In this document: positions 37,301 to 40,659 of the stretch, piece after piece
How the letters are laid out: the number at the start of each line of letters is the position of its first letter
How positions within the stretch are numbered: the first letter of the stretch is position 1
NCBI GenBank assembly: GCA_034429475.1
Contig: DAOUGD010000254.1
Coordinates: 1-47,318 of the forward strand
Direction of reading: 5' to 3'
Source of the DNA: JAKQHY01 sp034429475
Lineage (GTDB): Bacteria > Chloroflexota > Anaerolineae > B4-G1 > SLSP01
DNA length: 47,318 nt
Program-made: the position numbers and the translations under genes
Notes under the pieces: generated by a model
Seen by the model: only the letters and a program-made list of their open reading frames with translations
Told to the model about the DNA's origin: nothing
The model's database searches: none

Positions 37301-40235
37301 CGTTGTCGTTTGCGTCGCGGCCCGACAGGAAGACTTCTTCCAGGCCCAGTGCCATCGGCCACAGCCAGTTATCCTGCTGACGCTGCTCGGCGGTCTTGAC
37401 CGAGGGGTCTTCCCACGCAATCGCCATGGCAAAGCCGTGATCCTCGCGCACCGTGAGGCCCGTCAGATACCAGTCGTCGCCGTAGGTGTGGATGACCTGT
37501 GCGGTGTTCAGATTCCAGCTTTCGGTGTAGTCGCACCAGACCTCGGCGTCCGCGTCGCTGGCGCTGAGCGGGGCGGGCGTGCAGAGATCGGCGAGCACCT
37601 GGACGAACCACACGAGGCGCACCTTTTGCGCCGCGCTGCCGAGCGTGCCGTTGTTGGGGAAGTAGGGGATGCGCGCGGAGAAGGCCACGCGCCCGCCGCC
37701 GGAAGCGTCGGGAACGATGTCCACCGGCGCGTACATCAGCACGGTGCCCGCCTTATCCTTGTCGCGGGCGATGATGTTGTAGGCGGCCAGGGGGGCGGGA
37801 TCAATCATCCGGTCGTTGTACGGTCCGGTGGGGAGGTCGGGGATGGGGACGCAGACCGGGTCGTGCCCGGCCTTTTCGACGAGGACGAAGTGGTTGCCGT
37901 CGGCCACGTCCGTCACGCGGACGCCGCCGATGGCCCAGGTGAAGGGCGTAGAGCGGCCCACCAACGATTGCTCGCTGAGCCGCGCGCTCGGCTCGGCGCA
38001 CTGGCCCTGGTAGAGGCTGACCATATCGAGTGAAGAGCTGCCGGTCCAGCGCAGCGTCGTGGCGACCTGCGGCGCGGACGCCGTCCCGCCTTGCGCCAGG
38101 TCCAGCGTGGCCGTGAGCCAGGACGTGAAGACCGGCGGCGTGGTCGAAACCGGCCAGGACGTATCCACGCCCTGGATGGGGACACTCGCGCGCAGGTCGG
38201 TCTTGAAGGGCAAAGGCAGATTGCTGCCGCTCATCTCGATTTCGAGCATGGGGATCAGGCGCACGTCGCCGTTTTGCGCGCGTGGGTCGGTCGCCCGTTG
38301 GTCGGGCGTCATCGCGTCGGCAAACGTCGTGTCGTTGCCCGTCCGCCGCTGAATCTGGCCCTGCTCGTCACCGCTCGGCCAGTCCAGGACGTTCATCACA
38401 TAAGTCAGGTGCTTGGGATTGACCGGGCGAAGCTGGTAATCCACCAGCACGGGATAATAGGCGCTGGTCGAACCCGTCTTGAGCGAAAAATTGCTCGCCT
38501 GCCATTGGAACGGGTTGTCGCGGGTGAAGGGCGTAGCCTGGCCGATCACGCTGAGCGGCGAAAGGTCGCTCTGGTCGGGCACGCCGTCGTTGTCGCTGTC
38601 GAGGTCGAACAGGTTGGGCGTGCCGTCGCTGTCGGTGTCGCGGCAGGCGGCGTCCACCGAGGGCGTCACGCTGTTGACCGTGCGGCGTTCGGGACATTCG
38701 AGGTTGTCGGCCAGGGTGTCCTTATCAGTGTCCGCCGTGTTGGGGTTGCTGTACCAGCGCTTGTTTTGATACGTGTAGCCCACCACTTCCAGGGAGTCGC
38801 TGAGGTCATCGCCGTCGCTATCCGCCGCGAGCGGGCTGGTGCCCAGGCGCAGCACTTCCCAACTGTCCCACAGCCCGTCGCTGTCGCTGTCTTGTTTGGC
38901 CGGATCGGTGCCCATCAGCCGTTCCTGGCAGTCGGTCAACAAGTCCTTGTCCGCGTCGGCGGCTTTTTCTGCGTCGGTACACCCACTGTAGGGATCGTCC
39001 TCGTCGCCGGTTAGCCCTGCGAATGAATTCGCAGGCTGATACCCAAAACCCGTTGAAACGGGTTGAAAATCAGCCTCCTGGCTCTCCAACGGGTCCTGGT
39101 TTGGATTCCACTGTGGATCGGCCATCTCGGCCTGCGCCTCGGCGACCTGGGCCTGCTCGGCCTGCTGCTGATCGAGCGTGGCTTGTTTGACCGCCTGCTC
39201 GTCCATAAACGCCGCCGCCTGCACATCGGTGAGCAGCGGCGTGAACAACATCGAGAGCACCATCGTTAACGCGACTGCGCGATACACCAGCTTTGAGCGC
39301 GAGTGGGTGACGAGCACGAGCAGCATCCCGGCCAGCAGCAGCGCGAAGCCGGTCTGCATGGCGGCGTTCTGCCAATCGTGCCGCGTCTGGGGCAATCCTA
39401 GCGCAGACGCCAGCGCCTTCGCCGGCCCCGGCGCTTGCGCCAGCGCGAAATTGGAGAAGTCCGTCTGCACCTGGGCCTCGACCTGTTCGCCGTTGGTCTG
39501 GCGAGGGTAGAGGATGTGCAGCGCCAGCCGCAACGGCAGCCCGTCCGCGCCGATCCACACGTCGCCCCGGCCTGTTGCGCTGTGGTACATAGTGGAAACG
39601 TCGAGCGTGATCCCGATGGGCAGCTCGCCTTTGCGCGCCAGTTCCCGTTCCAGTTGATCGCGGACGTGCCGCGCCAGGCTGGGGCCGTCGAGCGTGAACG
39701 CATACTGCGTGGCGACGACGGCGTAGGGCGAATCCGGCAGGCTGACCGACGATCCCACCTCGACCACGTCCTTGACGCCGGCCAGGTAGGCCATCAAATC
39801 ACTGCCGGGCGCGAAGGCCCCGGCGAAGTCGGGGATCTCCTGCCACTCATCCCCACCCGCGCGACCATACGTCTTCTCGCCGTCCATGCGGATTTCGATG
39901 GCATCCTGGCCGTTCAGCGCATTGCCGCCGCCGTCCCACAGCGTCATCAGGAATTGCCGCGTGCGGGCGTCGGTTTGCCCTTCGATGTAGACGTTGTCCG
40001 TGCGGCTGCTGCGGCCCACGTTAGCGAGCATGGGCGCGGGATAGGTCGTCTGGACGATTTCCGTGCGGAAGTGGTAGACGCCGGATTGCGCGGCGCGCGC
40101 CCAGGCGTCTTGCACGGCTTGCGTGGGATCGGGGGCGTCGGCGGCGTGGGCTGCGGAGAGTCCGCCGGCGATCAGGATGAGCAGGGCGCCGATAACAATA
40201 AAGGTACGGGTGGATAGATAACGAGGATGTTTCAT
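19323..40235 (-). CDS. giant membrane-anchored LamG/LVIVD/FG-GAP/cadherin surface protein (6970 aa)
   Basis: GGAGG five bases before ATG and a signal peptide ending near AHA-A (about residue 31) support the start. Then: LppX/LolA-like domain (33-280), helical hairpin (290-335), Gln/Ala-rich linker, TSP3 repeats (416-556), unknown block, hydrophobic core (about 1199-1456, with LIPVVG then IDALILALC), second TSP3 cluster (1711-1846), eight LamG domains (about 1854-2051, 2151-2348, 2351-2866, 2867-3059, 3062-3266, 3549-3752, 3784-3991, 3999-4316), the third holding a PA14-like insert. Next come LVIVD propeller repeats (4469-4599), FG-GAP repeats (4633-5029), cadherin/VCBS-like repeats (5029-5605, e.g. 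VLGNDSDPDG), resumed LVIVD (5612-5758), Ig-like domains, DOMON/CBM9-like module, DUF11/CARDB-like domain, P-domain (6659-6801), a last Ig-like domain and tail LIYLPFMTYE. A surface adhesin or scaffold role is inferred; no enzyme active site was recognised. Confidence 0.93.
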   Translation of the reverse strand: MKHPRYLSTRTFIVIGALLILIAGGLSAAHAADAPDPTQAVQDAWARAAQSGVYHFRTEIVQTTYPAPMLANVGRSSRTDNVYIEGQTDARTRQFLMTLWDGGGNALNGQDAIEIRMDGEKTYGRAGGDEWQEIPDFAGAFAPGSDLMAYLAGVKDVVEVGSSVSLPDSPYAVVATQYAFTLDGPSLARHVRDQLERELARKGELPIGITLDVSTMYHSATGRGDVWIGADGLPLRLALHILYPRQTNGEQVEAQVQTDFSNFALAQAPGPAKALASALGLPQTRHDWQNAAMQTGFALLLAGMLLVLVTHSRSKLVYRAVALTMVLSMLFTPLLTDVQAAAFMDEQAVKQATLDQQQAEQAQVAEAQAEMADPQWNPNQDPLESQEADFQPVSTGFGYQPANSFAGLTGDEDDPYSGCTDAEKAADADKDLLTDCQERLMGTDPAKQDSDSDGLWDSWEVLRLGTSPLAADSDGDDLSDSLEVVGYTYQNKRWYSNPNTADTDKDTLADNLECPERRTVNSVTPSVDAACRDTDSDGTPNLFDLDSDNDGVPDQSDLSPLSVIGQATPFTRDNPFQWQASNFSLKTGSTSAYYPVLVDYQLRPVNPKHLTYVMNVLDWPSGDEQGQIQRRTGNDTTFADAMTPDQRATDPRAQNGDVRLIPMLEIEMSGSNLPLPFKTDLRASVPIQGVDTSWPVSTTPPVFTSWLTATLDLAQGGTASAPQVATTLRWTGSSSLDMVSLYQGQCAEPSARLSEQSLVGRSTPFTWAIGGVRVTDVADGNHFVLVEKAGHDPVCVPIPDLPTGPYNDRMIDPAPLAAYNIIARDKDKAGTVLMYAPVDIVPDASGGGRVAFSARIPYFPNNGTLGSAAQKVRLVWFVQVLADLCTPAPLSASDADAEVWCDYTESWNLNTAQVIHTYGDDWYLTGLTVREDHGFAMAIAWEDPSVKTAEQRQQDNWLWPMALGLEEVFLSGRDANDNDRRDLGVALTADGATVADATISSRFDAPLAASVTITDRWGIPLTATLQVEAVSYTTQDHVGMVMMTDTTRILNTNFAAYTDAVPSLLFAREERYRTANLDVAETRTLNGSNVSFNLTGQKVNTLTALNWAPYRYRDGAWRAFPLAEYWDLLGARLKAALPLDPELDAERGENVRAGQIVFARSYYLAMNQGRVALVGLGDDLSHPYNPLQGDGSLTMSLSLLMTRSGISMVGGVATVVGMVVDTMVDIYESEVIFSRYAGKLSNIALGDRSDTAFLELVGKGLKTTAAQKVSDLLETLTSKLNSKFKAGMAIVGAIAGAVAIVATMVVGFAFAKAELMLTVCISAVTATVQIVLAIKTIYEVATKTLAAVSKAAMICTIVGFIIGVGVAFAGLVTTLVAGKLKLTSTAAHAAMAEAIAYVVVATIMLIISLIPVVGQIIAAILGAIDALILALCGVISAAVGRDVRKGAAGQWLCKGLSGLTAELIKWAIYSSRTLADLQDPDRLQFGRFDYDLSDPDKGLVVGNDLYLTLDLTSTLELVSLLPASEAVIAGWKDGTALVPADWKSMSYWWQFSDSNVKKSTFRYVIQAEETDIDGDLDLEQMSDEWQATGQAHVFVVQPTPVSDPIPLDKAGINQPVQALVTEGTDVAVQECWTVPSPMMIGTGGTCVIPYICLVPVCVIRGEKNSNHIPLGDRFVLDVLPATLDEFYTALADDGGYTLAWGQDASLTFGRQPDFDGDTLLGRADGGADPDDSRWDTDADSLSDAWELAHGTDPQLLDSDNDGLSDAEEIALKTDPLRKDSDGDGLTDKEELTGWEMVYGINASGSALTTWVTSDPLMSDADDDGLNDFKEKTFGYNPNLPSDPNVFSIAGGVFEFTAPRLLLRFDETPGAQTFMDRGSLNGAVCASDACPDAGQDGRYAYAAQFGSGDALSLPNGPTNRVSREFTVAAWVRPAQVSAAQNIVATAQTASVNGFAFGLSANSVSLTLRGVGSYNSAGGVTANQWTHVAAVLWNGKVSFYVNGVFQRQVSVSRPVTPDPDDDLIVGATSATDSFIGMLDDVAFYDRALNATDVQAVMQGRFNINDTLVVPAQTLAYTATLANRLMGRYAQGLLSIAATPPLALTTLPAPQAFVLQPATALDMAGYLTVGALSTQPISVTETAQALITDWREQSNYARLWLPLDEAKTQTVFQDHSGTLPAANGVCSGSTCPARQESGYYDYALGFNGNQSVTLSDTVRLGFQNSSFAVSVWANTQDLRSNRYILSTVGGTGNPKLNVLLRDGKPTLGFDNNLLSSPDALQANRWYHLVFRYDKDKTEQTLYVNGDLKASRTGVAAFSGTGAVMLGSAWRGWLDDVRVYDRALTLSEIRELYNRPVMRLQFEETTRPTAPQPTVYFADVSGLGNGGSCTGKVCPAPAVGVTGQRAREFDGADYVSIPSRPGLALNDGQFTLAAWVWPDAQGEPVTPTCAFQTQSYTNTKFTGTPAQTGCTNWLDASMDAGEGSQNAAWLVNYAPSPSTPISTRWTGQFNFASGDYVFNFATGGSLKFYVDGVEVVSYSEVPGIASASADFTIQQSGVHEIKVEVAEQQAPYGAAFGWMPPHVQGILGKDSGRADAYPSLLNVGGRLRFGFGAGPLGWVSRTTTETVLLPNTWNHVVLAFGPRTKTDGSFDQNVATLYINNQKKAEWGVGAAAPVATTTSFDVGRASNRGAIYLDYFKLTTEADESKHAEIYIQWDGSKICSAADDPGDDCIWGDLNTDNERKIQRTRTFVEDAELRAYESDDGFESGHNYGDDPLCDSSETQCTHGYTFDSDDISIPKKTFRWEGDNLKPSHGLNNEDTSAIALHLGDATHWAYRNPSIPFRGRLDEIILYKRALSTEDVQELYLSASMALHLKVDEAPGSASFENAVDLSKQSNAFCSGSACPTAGVAGRINQAVLFDGASDWLSTTLTLDPASGATLMAWVRPAAGGNVSQTVLSTDNGAGGWGIVRDGTTWKVLNRQTLVDTGATVTSGAWQHVAATFGAGGLKFYLNGQAVFTTTLNAPRGKILAIGRRPAGGAYWAGEIDDVRVFNTVLSPASIQTLYRAAPIVHLHLDEATGATQFANIVGAFSGTCTTCPKAGVDGQVGQAVEFNLIPNHTADQIVIAADAALNLSRFSVGAWVQPSAIKSNDQVLVSKGNNYKLSIPANGLQVRLTFAPVSGGGCGAAQSVTSLAALLPNQWNYVMGTYDGNAARLYVNGYEQGSLVVSGGACASTAGVSIGGTSSSDAFAGRLDEASLYTYALNPFEARDIFRYQAKLVQERRTDVLFVDNTPPTSELRSYNPSQRYLANQNVLMYVAASDAHAGVSQVELLVMKLGQSETWTPAPACMDADGDAAWCPFFKPSGEGQYSFVTRATDWAGNRENSRPALILYVDGAPPVATLAQTAEQVVSALPHPTLQNTWLVQLNGTVNDPILANSGNAAGSGVQADSVRVSLVDATGAILGGAAQAVALSGVNWSLDYLIPEAQPTGRYTVHLEAADRIGNQADIALATILVDASAPGGDVSGALALPVTAITSTRTLQGVVSEAPAPRDTALLLHLEEDTGATRFYDNSGAARHADCTGAACPTAAQTGQYGRAASFDGNDALQIAHSALNEWTAGFSIAAWVNPATVSGVQRFVATARTRSVNGFGLGLSGNKLLFTTYGVKDYTLGALSTGQWTHVAVVVGDDHAVSFYQNGVLIGVVAATGPANADLDDDLFIGAGTVTGSATPTDFYTGLLDEVIIVDRALLPEEVSALAQSKSAGVSGLQVAWRPTLPGSPFFNEAPLPGETLHLALEDMPAQSGALTWQDISGQAHHGACTGAACPAYGVTGHAGSAAAFDGKQTTIALPSWGTFTNATVSAWVKRTSETGARETIISYKEAGSCGFVLSLNEDKVNHYPRIWMKVSGSWKYAEQAVTIPLNAWVHLSATYDGATLRLYRDGQLVASTAAAGALAQCSAVSAIGSKSDGKYHFFPGVIDDVRMFDRALSADALRKQLYLGGNPTLHLPMDEAWAVDGSRLPDASGWQHDGALHTGANANNKATSGAVGGFGLTLDGVDDYVALEPDAGLRPGADFSLAAWVYPSPADTGAYPILSSDAYTGPVYASPYLQVVNRTGLQTSFGDGVQAPPLSVSGVLAENTWNHVAATFDGTTYRLYVNGVERLTSTAFAGRRPAGSPQLDIGRGAPATAACVTFSKLTLTPRSMGKYTVALNGTQIYQTSAAATPNVAIAINPANVICEPATLQVSYIAPTPGVTWQQSLTLNPQPGQGSQTLKHPTLSYSTDLAWTLAAQPASLRYWRGKLDDVRVYPRALLPLEVATLAKTGWQAATLTQSGNGINLAGWSTSVPAGLEGSFALDLRGVDAAGHVGASGLAAQVWNGQVDTLAPRLAITRTTVGGQYRYITVAEDFNLLPAGFSSPCGAGVVATTGYYRSPWYQGLVGQSSLGSKIIRLTADCTASPYGLSERGAWTERPSVSGKFAIVGNEAFVPSGALWRVSLANPSLPNDTASYNAAGDGRSVVVSGYYAYIADGSRGLSIVNRYNPSGPAARLDTPGTATDVAVQGNYAYVADGTGGIRVINVLNPANPQLAGTYATPGSAQAIALVAPVLLSGVKVDPAPALEAARPALPQRRTLAAPMVQAGDVLSPTAAEAGEQFGAAVAAYRDYLVVGAPYKDGDGTDQGGVYLWRYNTVSGNWTLSTTLVFTWGIGSGGNHFGSAVAFGDLSGNPVPDILVGAPDEQTASDGSGAGYQLRSGQPANPDYGQWVISQTVAGSTMYEHAGYAVEQLGPDTFIVGIPGEPAYTGGAVNIGYTYLSDLSGRFGAALALSGNTLVVGAPDWNSETFTATGAAKIYTYTYDALTPPYYTWTALPLTLTSPTPAESARFGASVDIDGDTLVIGGAAGEAYVFLRNQGGDNVWGQVATLTPTGVVSGGFGSAVALTGDRIAVGAPLSDVGGNAEQGAVYVFMRDYDPANPDVPAPENWGLSNVLTRTDGGAGDHFGAALALSGDMLVVGAPDAAAAGRAYVYYLDLAAADDSYTTVEDRALDVSAPGVLGNDTVGGHAAVTVTLMTSPTHGALLLRNDGSFVYTPTGDYDGQDIFRYRVSSDLSTSNVATVTLTIQPENDAPTLDAISDRSVDEDVGVQAVTLTGIGSGASNEAQTLVVTAQSSTPALIPTPTIVYTSPQTSGALSFAPAADRWGAATLTVTVSDGVSTTLRAFQVTVNPLNDAPTAADIVAITDEEVPVQIAPYPLYAGDIDGDALTVVNLGMPAHGTVTTNGVTVTYTPTLNFIGDDAFAYTMRDPGGLQATARITVTVGGVNDPPVAVDDAFTTNEDTPLTLTVLGNDSDPDGQTPFLSAVGTPSLGQVTLAGAALRYTPTLNLHGTDTFTYTISDGALSDTATVVVTVNAVNDAPTLDALSNLTLNEDAGQQTVALTGIGTGASNETQTLVVTAQSSNLTLIPAPTVTNVSPQASGTLRFTPAANLSGAATITVTVSDGLLTTVRAFQVTVNAVNDAPTLNTPANLEMGLNAGTQTVRLSGIGTGAPNEVQPLVVTAQSSNPALIPNPTVTYVSPNTTGQLSLTPAAGQTGVAAITVTVSDGVSQTARAFQVTVWSLTGPLGYVALGANDLLIVDLGTPATPRRLNTVALPGETQDIVVSGARAYVAAGSAGLLILDITPRANPQVLGRYDTPGTASGVAVSGTFVYVADGYAGVQMLDISNPAAPTLHTTHNTPGYANKVGVTGQYVIVADGGGGLRVLDTLAPLGQATACDTSGNCTTVAATVTAAPLQVTQADLGVSIVDAPPVLTALEPLTITGEALAEVSSLHALTVTVDGSSIYTTSWAQDEVTQTMWSAVWDPSALTDGPHALEAAVSDWAGSIATETQAVIVDTVAPGLSLTPLLTSTNFHALGLLDLTGLVTDAGGIKRLEVTVVSETLLATFEEGVWRAPWTLSGGALPDGDVFTVAARAVDVGEHTTLVTESVTVDIVPPASVALTMTSAGAIITPGLTLRGLTPTLELAWTESSDGSGLATYRVEWMAAVTTTQRVISQTHYPERTAVFTPAEGEGVWARVAAEDVYGQQSWQSIGPFYVDAPLTPDYTVLEPGAATYRGWMESGCALVGVDRRLSRKAAPGAALSAEQALYASWDVEALRLAWTGADWNVDGDLFVYLDVREGGATALFDPYGQGEGQGDPAPTRIYLPGVTPTSTVGAMGADFLVWVRDDETALLLTWMGEYWDWVLTLDSSQYRFTAGGGQGDPAPTTDLWVPFVLLGVADPANTALAMVALASEEDALRLWATLPAANPVNSARVADIRDESASGEFALSQAYHWDGLTDGVCPNGSDGSADAYPDTDVQVTLAVEPDGVMYSFMHDDLTGLWATLLQGGTPDVSSQLGWLNGEHPRVGANQMVTYTLTYRNLGTDTARGVWVDVQAFYTLRLSDGGAHQTLLLGDIAPGQEGQATFTAAIDLAASSLPWAGVLAQVYDEQHDISDAPLDRLWADHQVDRSGPQFLGIQRPAAILTAGNNTLRGYVYDESPVPSVTLDVQGRGSVTCADAAPSDGAWACDLDATGLTDGTFLNVTLRATDLFGQSGTTGSPQTFVVDALPPTVALDAALSQAALDSVVKGNSVRVNGTVTDAHGLGRVEACVDGVCTPLALQLAVTTGKYMYDDAPADPISLTAACLVRTFVVTDSFTLGAVKVGFVAAHEHRDDLHVTLASPAGTVIQLLTDDGVSGTDARHYNVLLDEASGSPYSSGGDDDLTGGVFVRAARPVEPLRVLVGQPAQGTWTLTVCDTHPAADDGDYRQSRLILTPQAAQNVPQTGSWAYTLSGDARVDAVERAVALYGVDLAGNRAAAVTARYVLDNVAPVITTTDIVNTALYTASLTVLSGTVTDGGAVASVSVLVESGETVYREPAVLEGTTWAYTLRPMTPGHYTLWVSAYDAAGNMASSGPFEVEVQAPILKLIYLPFMTYETTVE
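21471..21495. repeat. GTAGGGGC palindrome inside coding sequence, copy 1
   Basis: GGGCAGGG (21476-21483) pairs with CCCTGCCC (21487-21494) around TCT and is preceded by CGTAG. On the minus strand it is translated as GQGDPAPT. The 4103-residue paralogue lacks these residues at the matching point (its YTFAAPVTDLFVPF against YRFTAGGGQGDPAPTTDLW here). Confidence 0.85.
21666..21690. repeat. GTAGGGGC palindrome inside coding sequence, copy 2
   Basis: GGGCAGGG (21671-21678) pairs with CCCTGCCC (21682-21689). It differs from copy 1 by one base in 25 and is read in the same frame, again giving GQGDPAPT. The paralogue has a shorter loop (DPYSTLSDTVTLG) at this place. Confidence 0.85.
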
Positions 40236-40254
40236 GGTTGCCTCCAGAGATAAC

Positions 40255-40318
40255 AGGATTAACGGAATGTCAGGATTTAATGAATCTGTCCCTTAAAAAT
40301 CTTTGCGCCTTTGCGTGA
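40255..40318. repeat. intergenic AGGATT and CTTTGCG repeats before the 6970-residue gene
   Basis: AGGATT occurs at 40255 and 40272, followed by CTTTGCGCCTTTGCGTG near 40300, related to the array at 6068. These fill the gap between the 70-residue gene and the giant gene. No clear promoter was seen here, so the giant gene may be transcribed from upstream of the small gene. Confidence 0.5.
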
Positions 40319-40332
40319 AACTCCCCCACCCT

Positions 40333-40545
40333 TTAGAGCAGCCATTCTTCGGGTTCAACGTCATCGGGCGGCGCGGCGGGGAGTTGGCCGGTTTCCAGAA
40401 ATTCCACCAGCGCAGCAAGGCAGGGGAACAGGTGACGCTGGTTGGTCTCGCAGTCTTCGAGCGCGGCGACCATTACCACCTGGTCATCGCGCGCTACCGG
40501 CCAGACGCGCAAAATGTAGGATTTATAAACCGGTTCTAACGCCAT
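40333..40545 (-). CDS. small conserved-type soluble protein (70 aa), function unknown
   Basis: The product has YKSYILRVWP near the start, then AALEDCETNQRHLF and LAALVEFLETG, and an acidic C-terminus (PPDDVEPEEWLL). I associate this layout, an YxSYxLRxW strand, a middle LEDxxTxxRxxF stretch and a final helix, with small Chloroflexota proteins of unknown function, but that is from memory. It has no signal peptide or membrane span, so it is cytoplasmic, unlike all its neighbours. There is no ribosome site before the ATG. Instead a perfect TATAAT ends seven bases before it, so the message may be leaderless. It lies 97 bases upstream of the 6970-residue gene on the same strand and could be its first cistron. 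Confidence 0.72.
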   Translation of the reverse strand: MALEPVYKSYILRVWPVARDDQVVMVAALEDCETNQRHLFPCLAALVEFLETGQLPAAPPDDVEPEEWLL

Positions 40546-40551
40546 GTTCTT

Positions 40552-40587
40552 ATTATAGAAAATGAACGTGCGTCAAACGTGCGTTTG
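40552..40587 (-). promoter_or_regulatory. candidate promoter and operator of the 70-residue gene
   Basis: TATAAT lies at 40557-40552 on the minus strand, six bases from the ATG. TTGACG (40576-40571) is present, but the 13-base spacing is short. AACGTGCGT is directly repeated at 40565-40573 and 40576-40584 (plus-strand reading), 11 bases apart, and CAAACG-TG-CGTTTG (40574-40587) is a palindrome overlapping it. One-turn spacing over the -35 area suggests a repressor or activator site; inference only. Confidence 0.4.
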
Positions 40588-40601
40588 GGGGTTTTTACAA
40601 C

Positions 40602-40637
40602 CAACCCCCCGGTTTTTTTCTAAAAACCGGGGGGTTG
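40602..40637 (-). terminator. 16-bp perfect hairpin after the 732-aa-ORF beta-helix gene
   Basis: CAACCCCCCGGTTTTT (40602-40617) and AAAAACCGGGGGGTTG (40622-40637) pair perfectly around TTCT, 22 bases past the stop at 40660. A very stable stem with A/T at its tip; likely transcription end. Confidence 0.75.
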
Positions 40638-40659
40638 TGATGGCTGTATGAGGAAACGA

